This document shows, piece by piece, positions 26,264 through 35,051 of a stretch of 43,160 bases of DNA. The notes under the pieces were generated by a model. It worked only from the letters and a program-made list of their open reading frames with translations, was not told the DNA's origin and searched no databases. Numbering within the stretch: the first letter of the stretch is position 1; every line of letters begins with the position of its first letter. The translations under genes and the position numbers were made by a program. This DNA comes from an uncultured Prevotella sp. (GTDB lineage Bacteria; Bacteroidota; Bacteroidia; Bacteroidales; Bacteroidaceae): NCBI GenBank assembly GCA_934204655.1, contig CAKPZJ010000025.1, forward strand, positions 1 to 43,160, in the 5' to 3' direction.

Positions 26264-26609
26264 CCCGCGCTGAAAGCGCAGCAGTTTAGAGCCTGGGGCA
26301 ACGCCCCTGGTATGGCCCCCACATGAGCAATGCGCGCTGTAGGCGCAAAAGTAGCGAAGCGTTAAATCAGCAGGAACAATATCCATGGTTCCTATTGCTC
26401 AAACAAACACGACTTCTGTCATTGGTGTATTTGCAGCGATAACGCCTACGGCTACTTTTATAGAAAACAGGCTGCGCCTCGACCATCCGAGCAAACTCGT
26501 GGCGCTCGGCTTGCATTGTTTTTGCGCCTACAGCGCGACAATAGACTGGGGGATGTGTACCAGGGGCGTTGCCCCAGGCTCTAAACTGCTGCGCTTTCAG
26601 CGCGCGTTG
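26264..26609. repeat. Large inverted repeat, with a 64-bp unit in its loop
   Basis: The left arm (26264-26357) and right arm (26517-26609, reverse complement) share about 50 nearly identical bp, including GCGCTGAAAGCGCAGCAG, TTTAGAGCCTGGGGCAACG, and a second block GCGCTGTAGGCGCAAAA. Each arm holds a palindrome CCTGGGGCAACGCCCCTGG. Such sequences recur in many Bacteroidetes intergenic regions and are read by gene callers as small hypothetical proteins. The 26358-26452 segment has no known feature. Confidence 0.7.
26453..26524 (+). repeat. 64-bp promoter-bearing repeat unit on the plus strand
   Basis: It matches the minus-strand reading of 41826-41964: TACTTTTATAG, GCGCCTCG, CATCCGAGCAAACTCGTGG, CGCTCGGCTTGCA, ending TTGTTTTTG. 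Spacing between the two TTTT/TTTG ends is 64 bp, as in the tandem copies. The -7 box is degenerate. Confidence 0.55.
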
Positions 26610-26699
26610 CTTGCTTGGTGTAGGCCCGCGCAATGGCTGCCCTTCGCGCGCGTATATATAATAAGGTATAGGCCATACGAAAAAAACTTCGTCTTTTCC

Positions 26700-26730
26700 T
26701 TTGCATTGTCTTCGGCTTGCACTACCTTTG
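26700..26730 (+). promoter_or_regulatory. Promoter of the DMT exporter operon
   Basis: TTTG (26700-26703), 19 bp, TACCTTTG (26723-26730): exact consensus. The ATG follows after only 5 bp, so the message would have almost no leader. The -7 region (CTTCGGCTTGCACTACCTTTGCA) resembles the end of the 64-bp units. Confidence 0.8.
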
Positions 26731-26735
26731 CACCC

Positions 26736-27632
26736 ATGGAAAGAAATAAGGTACAAGGACACGCGGCTGTGCTGTCGGCCAACGTCATATTCGGACTGGG
26801 TGTCCCCGTGACGGCCTTGCTGCTCAGCCAGTGGGTGTCGCCCATGGTCTACATGCTCACGAGGTGCGTGGGCGCTGCTGCCATATTCTGGATAATATCG
26901 CTCTTCATGCCTGCTGAGCGGGTGACGCGCCGCGACCTGCTGGTCATCATGGGTGGCGGACTGCTGGGCATCGTGGTGTCGCAGACGCTTACCGCCTGGG
27001 CACTGGTGTACACCACCCCGGTGTACTTCTCGCTCATAGCCACCCTGACACCTGTGGCCACCATGCTCATGGCGGCCCTGTTTATCGGTGAGCGCATCAC
27101 CACCGTCAGACTGTTGGGCGTGGTTGTGGGTATCGTGGGCGCGGTGCTCATGGTGCTGATGAACTGGAGTGGCGGGGCAGGCCTCAATGACCTGTTGGGC
27201 ATCGGCCTGGCCGTGCTCAGTCTGCTTACATGGGCCCTGTACCTCATTATCACCCGTCGGGTGAGCCAGCGCTATACCGCTGTGACCCAGATGAAATGGA
27301 CGTTTCTCATTTCGGCCGTGGCCGTGCTGCCCATGGCCTGGGGCGAACTGGGCTCGCAGCCCCTGTACTCCTCGGCGTGTACGTGGACGGGTGCAGCCGA
27401 GATGGCCTTTATCGTGGTCTTTGCCACGGTGGCCGGCTACTTCGCCATACCCTTTGCCATGCGCTACATCAAGGCCACTACCGTGAGCGTGTACACCAAT
27501 CTGCAGCCCATCGTGGCCTCGTTTGTGGCTATAGCCATCGGCCAGGACGTGCTCACGTGGGACAAGCCCGTGGCCCTGGTCTTAGTGCTGCTCAGTGCCT
27601 ACATGGTGACCCGTGCCGACAGCCGGGCGTAA
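26736..27632 (+). CDS. EamA/DMT-family transporter
   Basis: The 298-residue protein begins MERNKVQGHAAVLSANVIF. It contains ten hydrophobic segments in two EamA repeats of five (residues about 8-135 and 150-290), the usual DMT architecture of metabolite exporters such as RhaT/YdcZ-like proteins. The start is placed directly after a consensus promoter; the longer frame upstream runs into the inverted repeat and is not protein-like. The substrate is unknown. It shares a direction with tcdA, 53 bp downstream, and may be co-transcribed with it. Confidence 0.88.
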   Translation: MERNKVQGHAAVLSANVIFGLGVPVTALLLSQWVSPMVYMLTRCVGAAAIFWIISLFMPAERVTRRDLLVIMGGGLLGIVVSQTLTAWALVYTTPVYFSLIATLTPVATMLMAALFIGERITTVRLLGVVVGIVGAVLMVLMNWSGGAGLNDLLGIGLAVLSLLTWALYLIITRRVSQRYTAVTQMKWTFLISAVAVLPMAWGELGSQPLYSSACTWTGAAEMAFIVVFATVAGYFAIPFAMRYIKATTVSVYTNLQPIVASFVAIAIGQDVLTWDKPVALVLVLLSAYMVTRADSRA

Positions 27633-27685
27633 CTCCGGGCCTGCCGACAGACACATAGTAAGTAACTACATATATATAATAAGGT

Positions 27686-28507
27686 ATGGGGATAGAGAGG
27701 GGACTGTTTAACCGCACCGAACTGCTGGTAGGTGCCGATGTAATGGATGCCATCACCGCCCAGCGCGTCATCATCTTTGGCGTGGGCGGCGTGGGCAGTT
27801 GGTGTGCCGAGTGCCTGGTGCGGTCGGGGGTGGCTCACCTGACCATCGTAGACTCTGACCGTGTGTGTGTAACCAACATTAACCGCCAGCTCATGGCCAC
27901 CACCCACACCGTGGGCAAGGTCAAGGTAGAGGCGCTGCGCGACAGGCTGTTAGAGATAAACCCCAAGGCCGACATCGTGGCCCTGCAGAAGATATACAAC
28001 GAGGATTCGGCCGATGACTTCAACCTGGACGAGTACGACTACGTCATCGATGCCATCGACAGCCTCAAGGACAAGGCTCTGCTGATACTGCGGGCCTGCC
28101 AGTCGCGGGCCGTCTTCTTCTCCTCGATGGGCGCGGCTCTCAAGCTGGACCCCACTAAGATACATGTGGCCGAGTTCTGGAAGGTGCGCGGCTGTCCCCT
28201 CGGTGCTGCCCTGCGTAAGAAGTTCAAGCACATGCGTGTCCGCCCCGCCCATAAGTTCCAGTGTGTGTACAGCGACGAGGTGCTGCCCAACCGCGGTGTC
28301 AATCACAGTTGTGGCACCAGCGCCTGCATGTGCCCTAAGGCCAAGGTGGGCCCCGGCGACCCCTCATTAGTTAACCACGAGTGGTGCTCGTCCAAGGCAC
28401 AGATTAACGGCACGCTGGCCCACATTACCGCCATCTTCGGCTTTACCATCGGCGGACTGGTGCTCAGCGGCATCTACCGTCGCGCCTTGGCTCCGGCTGC
28501 CGAGTAA
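27686..28507 (+). CDS. tcdA: tRNA threonylcarbamoyladenosine dehydratase
   Basis: TcdA (also called YgdL/CsdL) is an E1-like enzyme that converts t6A37 in tRNA to its cyclic form ct6A using ATP. The 273-residue product has the ThiF-type Rossmann motif GVGGVGSW (32-39), Asp56 in VDSD, NINRQLMAT (about 63-71), AIDSLKDKALL and the C-terminal part with NHSCGTSACMCPKAKVGPG. The length fits TcdA. The start MGIERGLFNRTELL is supported by a TATATAATAAGGT motif directly before it. Confidence 0.9.
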   Translation: MGIERGLFNRTELLVGADVMDAITAQRVIIFGVGGVGSWCAECLVRSGVAHLTIVDSDRVCVTNINRQLMATTHTVGKVKVEALRDRLLEINPKADIVALQKIYNEDSADDFNLDEYDYVIDAIDSLKDKALLILRACQSRAVFFSSMGAALKLDPTKIHVAEFWKVRGCPLGAALRKKFKHMRVRPAHKFQCVYSDEVLPNRGVNHSCGTSACMCPKAKVGPGDPSLVNHEWCSSKAQINGTLAHITAIFGFTIGGLVLSGIYRRALAPAAE

Positions 28508-28570
28508 GCCGTGGCCCCACCGGGCGCCATGGCCGCGGCACCCACCGTGGAAATAAATATAAAGATTTGT

Positions 28571-28601
28571 TTTGTATTCTTGTCAACTTGCACTACCTTT
28601 G
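28571..28601 (+). promoter_or_regulatory. Promoter of purL
   Basis: TTTG (28571-28574), 19 bp, TACCTTTG (28594-28601): exact consensus. The -7 area (AACTTGCACTACCTTTGCA) is nearly the same as that of the promoter at 26700. The ATG is 36 bp downstream. Confidence 0.85.
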
Positions 28602-28637
28602 CAGATACATTCATTATAATAACATAAAAAAACATTT

Positions 28638-31600
28638 ATGATACTCTTCTTCAAGACTCTGAATGAGCATGTGATTGCGACTGAAATCGACCATCAGCCC
28701 AGTCAGCAGGAAATCAATGAACTCAGTTGGCTTTATGGCGACGCAACCTGTCTTGCGGAGCAGGCACTGCCAGGCTTCTATGTGGGCCCGCGCCGTGAAA
28801 TGATTACCCCTTGGAGCACCAATGCCGTTGAGATTACACAGAATATGAGCCTCAGCGGCATTTCGCGTATTGAGGAATATTTTCCTGTTAGTTCTGAGAA
28901 CGCCGACCATGACCCCATGCTCCAGCGTATGTACCATGGCCTGGACCAGGAAGTGTTCACCGTGAACCACCAACCAGAGCCCATCAAGTACATTGACAAC
29001 CTCGAGGAGTACAATGAGCAAGAAGGACTGGCCCTGTCGCCCGAAGAGATAGAGTATCTGCATAAGATAGAGGCGCAGAACGGGCGCCCACTGACCGATT
29101 CGGAAATCTTTGGCTTCGCCCAGATTAACTCTGAGCACTGCCGGCACAAGATTTTCGGCGGAACGTTCATCATTGACGGCAAGGAGATGGAGTCGAGCCT
29201 CTTTGCCATGATTAAGAAGACCACCAAGGAGAACCCCGGCAAGATACTGTCGGCCTACAAGGACAACGTGGCCTTTGCCCAGGGCCCTGTGATAGAGCAG
29301 TTTGCCCCCAAGGACCAGTCTACGGCCGACTACTTCAGCGTAGAGGACATAGAGAGCGTCATCTCGCTCAAGGCAGAGACTCACAACTTCCCCACCACCG
29401 TGGAGCCGTTCAACGGAGCCGCTACGGGTACTGGCGGAGAGATTCGCGACCGTATGGGTGGTGGTACCGGCTCGTGGCCCATTGCCGGCACGGCCGTGTA
29501 CATGACCTCTTATCCCCGCCTGAAGGACGATGAGGGTAAGACCGATACTCTGCGCGACTGGGAAGACCTGATGCCCGTGCGCCAGTGGCTCTACCAGACC
29601 CCCGAGCAGATACTTATCAAGGCTTCAAACGGTGCCTCCGACTTCGGTAACAAGTTCGGCCAGCCCCTTATCACAGGCTCAGTGCTCACCTTCGAGCATG
29701 CCGAGGACGGCCAGAAGCTGGGTTACGACAAGGTAATCATGCTGGCCGGTGGTGTAGGTTATGGCAAGAAACGCGACTGCCTGAAGAAAGAGCCCCAGAA
29801 GGGCAACAAGGTCGTGGTGGTCGGCGGCGACAACTACCGCATCGGTCTCGGTGGCGGTTCAGTCTCTTCTGTCGACACGGGCCGTTACTCCAACGGTATC
29901 GAGCTCAATGCCGTGCAGCGTGCTAACCCTGAAATGCAGAAGCGCGCATACAACCTGGTGCGTGCACTGGTCGAGGAGGACAATAACCCAGTCGTTAGTA
30001 TTCATGACCACGGCTCGGCCGGTCACCTTAACTGTCTCTCTGAGTTGGTCGAGGACTGCGGCGGCCGTATCGACATGTCCAAGCTGCCCATCGGTGACAA
30101 GACGCTCAGCGCCAAGGAGATTATCGCCAACGAGAGCCAAGAGCGCATGGGCCTGCTTATCGACGAGAAGCACCTGGAGCACGTCCAGAAGATAGCTGAG
30201 CGCGAGCGCGCCCCGCTCTACGTGGTCGGTGAGACCACTGGCGACGCCCACTTCTCCTTTGTACAGGCCGACGGTAAGAAACCGTTTGACCTGGACGTGG
30301 CGCAGATGTTCGGACATTCGCCCAAGACGGTGATGCGCGACGAGACGGTGACCCACCATTATGAGGATGTTACCTACTCGCTGGACAAGATAGACGAATA
30401 CCTTACCCGCGTACTGCAGCTCGAGGCTGTGGCTTGTAAGGACTGGCTTACTAACAAGGTAGACCGCTCTGTAACGGGCAAGATAGCCCGCCAGCAGTGC
30501 CAGGGTGCCATCCAGTTGCCCCTCTCTGACTGTGGCGTGGTGGCCCTCGACTACCGTGGCCGCAAGGGCATAGCCACCGCACTGGGCCACGCTCCCCAGG
30601 CAGGCTTGGCCAATCCTGCTGCTGGCAGCGTGCTCTCTGTCGCTGAGGCCCTCACCAATATAGTATGGGCCCCGCTGGCTGATGGTATGGAGAGCCTGTC
30701 GCTCAGCGCCAACTGGATGTGGCCTTGCCGTTCGCAGAAGGGCGAAGACGCCCGCCTGTACGCTGCTGTCAAGGCCCTGTCCGACTTCTGCTGTGACATT
30801 CATGTTAATGTGCCCACCGGTAAGGACAGCCTTTCTCTCAGCCAGCAGTATCCTAACGGTGAGAAGATTATCTCTCCCGGTACGGTCATTGTCTCTGCTG
30901 GCGGCGAGGTCTCTGACGTCCGCCAGGTAGTTTCTCCTGTCCTCGTCAACGACAAGAACTCTTCGCTCTATCATATAGACTTCAGTTTCGACGCCCAGCG
31001 CCTCGGCGGCTCTGCCTTTGCACAGAGTCTCGGCAAGGTAGGCGACGACGTGCCCACGGTAGCTAACCCCGAGTACTTTGTCGACTGCTTCAACGCTGTC
31101 CAGGAACTCATCCGCAAGGGCTGGGTTATGTCTGGTCACGACATCTCGGCCGGCGGTCTTATTACAACACTGCTCGAGATGACCTTTGCTAACCCCGAGG
31201 GTGGTATGCACATCAACCTGCACGATATAGAGGACGACGACCTTGTCAAACTGCTCTTCGCCGAGAACCCCGGTGTCGTTATCCAGGTTAGCGATGAGCA
31301 CAAGCACGACCTGAAGGCCTTCTTAGAGGATGCCGGTGTGGGTTATGCCAAGATAGGCTATCCCGCCAAGGAGCGCAAGCTCGTTGTGAAGAAGGGCGAC
31401 TATGAGCACACCTTTGACATAGACTCCCTGCGCGATACCTGGTACAAGACCAGTTACCTGCTGGACCGCAAGCAGAGCCGCAACGGCATGGCCAAGGCCC
31501 GTTATCAGAACTACAAGCACCAGCCGATACAGATGAAGTTCAACAACGACTTCACGGGAACGCTGGCTCAGTACGGCATCAGCGCCGACCGCCGCACGGC

Positions 31601-32354
31601 ATCGGGCGTGAGGGCTGCCATCATCCGCGAGAAAGGCACCAACGGCGAGCGCGAAATGGCCTACTCGCTATACCTGGCCGGCTTTGACGTAAAGGATGTC
31701 ATGATGACCGACCTCATCACGGGCCGCGAGACCCTGGAGGACGTTAACATGATAGTGTTCTGTGGCGGCTTCTCTAACTCTGACGTGCTCGGTTCGGCTA
31801 AGGGCTGGGCTGGAGCTTTCCTGTACAACCCCAAGGCCAAAGAGGCCCTCGACCGCTTCTACGCCCGTGAGGACACCCTCTCCCTTGGCATCTGCAACGG
31901 CTGTCAGCTCATGGTCGAGCTCAATCTTATCAACCCCGAGCACCAGCACCGTGCCCACCTGCTCCACAACGTGTCGCAGAAGTTTGAGAGCACCTTCTTA
32001 GGTCTGGACATCCCTCAGAACAACAGCGTGATGTTCGGCAGCCTGAGTGGCGACAAGCTCGGCATCTGGGTAGCCCACGGCGAGGGCCGCTTCGAGTTGC
32101 CCGAGCCTGAGAACGCTTACAACGTGGTGGCCAAGTACAGCTACGCCGAGTACCCTGGTAACCCCAACGGGTCTGACTACAACGTTGCCGGAATTTGTTC
32201 TGCTGACGGCCGTCACCTCGCTATGATGCCACATCTTGAACGCGCCATCTTCCCGTGGCAACAGGCTTACTATCCTGCCAGCCGTCGTCAGGACGAGGTT
32301 ACTCCTTGGATTGAGGCTTTTGTTAACGCCCGCAAATGGATTGAGAACCGCTAA
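28638..32354 (+). CDS. purL: Phosphoribosylformylglycinamidine synthase, single-chain
   Basis: It catalyses the fourth step of purine synthesis: FGAR, glutamine and ATP give FGAM. The 1238-residue chain is the large PurL form, as in proteobacteria and Bacteroidetes. The N-terminal PurS-like part (about 1-170) precedes two FGAM synthetase halves (SEHCRHKIF about 158; AETHNFPTTVEPFNGAATGTGG about 240; SAGGLITTLLEM about 838) and a C-terminal glutaminase with GICNGCQ, nucleophile Cys1086, and the HGEGRFELPEPE segment. A promoter matching the consensus lies upstream. The stop overlaps the next ATG (TAATG), so the chromate transporter gene is probably translated by re-initiation. Confidence 0.97.
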   Translation: MILFFKTLNEHVIATEIDHQPSQQEINELSWLYGDATCLAEQALPGFYVGPRREMITPWSTNAVEITQNMSLSGISRIEEYFPVSSENADHDPMLQRMYHGLDQEVFTVNHQPEPIKYIDNLEEYNEQEGLALSPEEIEYLHKIEAQNGRPLTDSEIFGFAQINSEHCRHKIFGGTFIIDGKEMESSLFAMIKKTTKENPGKILSAYKDNVAFAQGPVIEQFAPKDQSTADYFSVEDIESVISLKAETHNFPTTVEPFNGAATGTGGEIRDRMGGGTGSWPIAGTAVYMTSYPRLKDDEGKTDTLRDWEDLMPVRQWLYQTPEQILIKASNGASDFGNKFGQPLITGSVLTFEHAEDGQKLGYDKVIMLAGGVGYGKKRDCLKKEPQKGNKVVVVGGDNYRIGLGGGSVSSVDTGRYSNGIELNAVQRANPEMQKRAYNLVRALVEEDNNPVVSIHDHGSAGHLNCLSELVEDCGGRIDMSKLPIGDKTLSAKEIIANESQERMGLLIDEKHLEHVQKIAERERAPLYVVGETTGDAHFSFVQADGKKPFDLDVAQMFGHSPKTVMRDETVTHHYEDVTYSLDKIDEYLTRVLQLEAVACKDWLTNKVDRSVTGKIARQQCQGAIQLPLSDCGVVALDYRGRKGIATALGHAPQAGLANPAAGSVLSVAEALTNIVWAPLADGMESLSLSANWMWPCRSQKGEDARLYAAVKALSDFCCDIHVNVPTGKDSLSLSQQYPNGEKIISPGTVIVSAGGEVSDVRQVVSPVLVNDKNSSLYHIDFSFDAQRLGGSAFAQSLGKVGDDVPTVANPEYFVDCFNAVQELIRKGWVMSGHDISAGGLITTLLEMTFANPEGGMHINLHDIEDDDLVKLLFAENPGVVIQVSDEHKHDLKAFLEDAGVGYAKIGYPAKERKLVVKKGDYEHTFDIDSLRDTWYKTSYLLDRKQSRNGMAKARYQNYKHQPIQMKFNNDFTGTLAQYGISADRRTASGVRAAIIREKGTNGEREMAYSLYLAGFDVKDVMMTDLITGRETLEDVNMIVFCGGFSNSDVLGSAKGWAGAFLYNPKAKEALDRFYAREDTLSLGICNGCQLMVELNLINPEHQHRAHLLHNVSQKFESTFLGLDIPQNNSVMFGSLSGDKLGIWVAHGEGRFELPEPENAYNVVAKYSYAEYPGNPNGSDYNVAGICSADGRHLAMMPHLERAIFPWQQAYYPASRRQDEVTPWIEAFVNARKWIENR

Positions 32355-32902
32355 TGGCAAATTTCTACTGGGACTCGTTTAAGACGTTCTTCAAGATTGG
32401 CGCCTTCACCATCGGTGGGGGCTACGCCATGATACCCCTTATCGAGGAGGAGGTGGTTACCCGCCGGCAGTGGATAGCCAAGGAGGAGTTTGTAGACCTC
32501 CTGGCTATCGCCCAGAGCTGCCCTGGCGTGTTCGCCATCAACATGAGCGTCTTCATCGGGTACAAGTTGCGCAAGGTGCGCGGCGCCCTGTGTACCGCAC
32601 TGGGCACCGCGCTGCCATCGTTTATCATTATACTGGCCATAGCCATGTGCTTTCGCCACTTCATGGACGTGCCATGGGTGGCCGCCATGTTTATGGGCAT
32701 ACGGCCCGCCGTAGTGGCGCTGATAGCCGTTCCCACTTTCAATATGGCCAAGAGCACGGGCATAAGCCTTGTCAACTGCTGGATACCCATAGCCAGCGCC
32801 CTGCTGATATGGGCCGTGGGGGTTAACCCCATCTATGTACTGTTAGCTGCCGGCCTCGGCGGCTATCTCTATGGTAAATTTGTCAAGCCCACAGAGCCAT
32901 GA
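32354..32902 (+). CDS. chrA: Chromate transporter, first half-protein
   Basis: The 182-residue membrane protein belongs to the CHR superfamily, which exports chromate and probably sulfate-like anions. It has KIGAFTIGGGYAMIPLIEEEVV (about 13-34), the repeating CHR signature, QSCPGVFAINMSVFIGYKLRKVRG, and about six hydrophobic segments. Short-chain CHR proteins act as pairs of dissimilar halves. The partner starts 4 bp before this stop. Overlap with the purL stop is a single base, so expression is tied to purine synthesis. Chromate export itself is not shown. Confidence 0.9.
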   Translation: MANFYWDSFKTFFKIGAFTIGGGYAMIPLIEEEVVTRRQWIAKEEFVDLLAIAQSCPGVFAINMSVFIGYKLRKVRGALCTALGTALPSFIIILAIAMCFRHFMDVPWVAAMFMGIRPAVVALIAVPTFNMAKSTGISLVNCWIPIASALLIWAVGVNPIYVLLAAGLGGYLYGKFVKPTEP

Positions 32903-33474
32903 TATATCTGCAACTGTTTATCACGTTTTTCAAGATAGGTCTCTTCGGATTTGGGGGAGGCTATGGCATGCTGTCGCTGATACAGGCCGAGACCGTGGTA
33001 CACCACACCTGGCTCTCCTCGGCCGAGTTTACTAACGTGGTGGCTATCTCGCAGATGACCCCAGGACCCATCGGCATCAACTCGGCCACCTACTGCGGTT
33101 ACAACGCCCTGCTCAACGCCGGATATGGTAACAGTATGTGCGTATTGGGTTCTGTGGTGGCCACCTTTGCCCTGGTTTTGCCCTCGCTGATACTGATGAT
33201 ACTCATAAGCCGTATGTTTATGAAGTACATGCACACGGCGCTGGTTCAGAGTGTCTTTGCCGGACTGCGCCCTGTGGTGGTAGGCATGCTGGCCGCCGCC
33301 ACCCTGATGCTGTGTAACAAGGACAACTTTGGCGAGATGACCGCCTCGCCCTGGCAGTTCTGGATTAGCATAGCCCTCTTTGTGGCTACCTTTGTCGGAA
33401 CCCGCTATGTCAAGGTGGGCGCCATCAAGATGATATGTCTGGCCGCCTTTGCCGGTCTGATGCTCCTCTATTAA
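32899..33474 (+). CDS. chrA: Chromate transporter, second half-protein
   Basis: This is the second short-chain CHR half, 191 residues, with KIGLFGFGGGYGMLSLIQAE (about 12-31), QMTPGPIGINSATYCGYN, about six hydrophobic segments and a C-terminal FAGLMLLY. It overlaps the previous stop by 4 bp (ATGA) and so is translationally coupled. The two halves share the G-F/T-IGGGY and PG signatures but differ elsewhere, as expected for an antiparallel pair. Confidence 0.9.
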   Translation: MIYLQLFITFFKIGLFGFGGGYGMLSLIQAETVVHHTWLSSAEFTNVVAISQMTPGPIGINSATYCGYNALLNAGYGNSMCVLGSVVATFALVLPSLILMILISRMFMKYMHTALVQSVFAGLRPVVVGMLAAATLMLCNKDNFGEMTASPWQFWISIALFVATFVGTRYVKVGAIKMICLAAFAGLMLLY

Positions 33475-33484
33475 CCCCACCGCC

Positions 33485-33898
33485 ATGCCTATGAGTCGAC
33501 TGCTGCAATCCCTACTGCTCACCCTGGTACTGATACTGACAGGCCCCGTGTCTGGCAGCACGGCCCAGGCGGCCCCGGCCAAGGAGAAAGCCCTCGTGGT
33601 CGAACCCGTACCCGTAGGCGAGCGCAGCGACGGCCTCTATGCACCCCAGCAACAGAAGTCGGGCCAGGCTGTCCTCAGCGAGCAGCAGAACTGCCGCCTG
33701 AGTCTGCCGCGCCTGCACGACTATCTGCCCACTACGGGCCCACGCCCCACCTCTGCTGATGGTCGCGTGCCCGACTACGCTAAGTTTAACCCCTATAACC
33801 TTATTTCCCATGGTTGGCTCCGCCGCCAACTCACGGCGAGCCATCCCCATGCCCAGGGCCGTTACTATGTGTACGCCCTGCGGCACATTCTCCGTTAG
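33485..33898 (+). CDS. Small exported protein of unknown function
   Basis: The 137-residue product begins MPMSRLLQSLLLTLVLILTG, a signal peptide. The mature part is proline-rich (EPVPVGERSDGLYAPQQQKSGQAV, RLHDYLPTTGPRPTS) with a Tyr-rich, basic C-terminus. I recognise no family. It begins 10 bp after the second chromate gene, so it is probably the last gene of the purL transcript. The next 137 bp hold no clear feature. Confidence 0.6.
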   Translation: MPMSRLLQSLLLTLVLILTGPVSGSTAQAAPAKEKALVVEPVPVGERSDGLYAPQQQKSGQAVLSEQQNCRLSLPRLHDYLPTTGPRPTSADGRVPDYAKFNPYNLISHGWLRRQLTASHPHAQGRYYVYALRHILR

Positions 33899-34035
33899 CC
33901 TCCGTGTAACCCTTATTCCGGCACCCCATACCGGCACCGTCCTGCTCATGGCTGGCGGCGCCCCCGTGGCCGTGTACCCCGTGGTGCGGGCCATGGTTAC
34001 ATACCTATTTATTAATTTACACATACATTACAATT

Positions 34036-34431
34036 ATGGCTAACATTAACAAACTGGAGATGGGGCGTACACTCGCCACCGACCCACGTATATCTACAAC
34101 AAGCACTTTCTTCGGACTGATACATACCTCGGTCTATGTACCCACTGGCAGCAAGATAGCAACCTACACCTTTGAATATCCCGCCGAGCGCGAGGCCAAG
34201 ATAGAGGCCCTGATTGGGCTGACGGGCGATGCGCTCGCCAATGCCGCTACTGACCTCAAGACGCTGAAGAGCGACACGCTGGGCAACCTCCGCCTGGAAG
34301 CCTGCGTGTCGGTCGACCGCCGGTTTGCCGCCCTGCAGCTTTTCAGGTACTCCAACTTCGAGGCCACACCGCTCAGCCGCCTCGCCGTGTACGAGGATGC
34401 CGATGCTGCCACCATCGCCTCGCTGCTCTGA
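34036..34431 (+). CDS. Conserved-looking cytoplasmic protein of unknown function
   Basis: The 131-residue product has no signal peptide. It has a short beta-rich start (TLATDPRISTTSTFFGLIHTSVYVPTGSKIATYTFEYP), a helical middle (REAKIEALIGLTGDALANAATDLKTLKSD) and a final stretch RFAALQLFRYSNFEATPLSRLAVYED. No named domain is recognised. It lies in a gap of its own, upstream of a strong terminator. Codon use is like that of its neighbours, so it is probably real. Confidence 0.6.
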   Translation: MANINKLEMGRTLATDPRISTTSTFFGLIHTSVYVPTGSKIATYTFEYPAEREAKIEALIGLTGDALANAATDLKTLKSDTLGNLRLEACVSVDRRFAALQLFRYSNFEATPLSRLAVYEDADAATIASLL

Positions 34432-34460
34432 ACACTATAGTTACACTTGTTTATAATGAT

Positions 34461-34501
34461 GAGGGGCAAACTGCGGCCGTATGGCCTGCGGTTTGCCCCT
34501 C
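34461..34501. terminator. Bidirectional terminator
   Basis: GAGGGGCAAAC (34461-34471) and GTTTGCCCCTC (34491-34501) pair perfectly over 11 bp, with a second inner stem (GGCC/GGCC). It separates converging genes. Confidence 0.75.
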
Positions 34502-34520
34502 ACTCTGATGCGCCGATGGC

Positions 34521-35051
34521 TTACTTGTCCCCGTAGGCATCGGCCAGTGCGCGCTCTATCTTCTCTATCATCACCGTCGACACGGCCACCCGTCCGTCGG
34601 GCCCTATCAGGTAGAGCGTAGGTATCCAGTCTATGTGGTACAGCCGGTCGCTGGTGGTCTCCTTCTTCCACTTGCGCAGCTCGCTGTACTGGAGCCACGT
34701 CATGCCGTTGTCAGCCAGATACTGCTGCCAAGCCTGGCGGTTGGTGTCGTACGATATGCCCGCCATCTGCAGCCCTTTGCCAGCATAGCGCTGGTAGATG
34801 GCCTTCAGCGCAGGCGTCTCGCGCCGGCAGTCGGGGCACCACGAAGCCCAGAAGTGTATCAGTACATACTTGCCGCGCAGCGCGCTGAGCCTGACGGGCT
34901 GCCCGTCGGTGCCCGTGCCCACCACCATGTCGGGGGCCTCGGTGCCTGCGGGCAGCAAGCGGGTGGCGTACTTGGCATCCAGGTCCTGGGCCGATGCCGT
35001 GGTCAGCAGGGCCACCAGGGCCAGCATAGTTGTCAATATTCGTGTCCTCAT
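34521..35051 (-). CDS. Thioredoxin-like (TlpA/AhpC-TSA family) exported protein
   Basis: The 176-residue product has a signal peptide (MRTRILTTMLALVALLTTASA). The thioredoxin fold includes HFWASWCPDC with Cys72 and Cys75, GISYDTNRQAWQQYL, and a cis-Pro in WIPTLYLIGPDG. Such proteins reduce disulfides in the periplasm, or act in Bacteroidetes cytochrome maturation and stress. No partner gene is nearby. A TATATAAGGT motif lies directly before the ATG, as for tcdA. Confidence 0.9.
   Translation of the reverse strand: MRTRILTTMLALVALLTTASAQDLDAKYATRLLPAGTEAPDMVVGTGTDGQPVRLSALRGKYVLIHFWASWCPDCRRETPALKAIYQRYAGKGLQMAGISYDTNRQAWQQYLADNGMTWLQYSELRKWKKETTSDRLYHIDWIPTLYLIGPDGRVAVSTVMIEKIERALADAYGDK

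Noticed and set aside
26385..26735. Extended N-terminus for the DMT transporter
   Set aside because: The extra 117 residues come from repeat DNA and the promoter at 26700-26730 would lie inside the gene; the ATG at 26736 begins a normal family member.
26367..26762. A 131-codon minus-strand frame containing ALKAQQFRAWGNAPGT
   Set aside because: It is the translation of the inverted-repeat arm, a sequence often annotated as a hypothetical protein, and it overlaps the DMT exporter promoter and start.
29859..31307. A 482-codon antisense frame within purL
   Set aside because: It overlaps the conserved core of purL and reads as low-complexity Leu/Val/Gly-rich protein; it is a shadow of the real gene.
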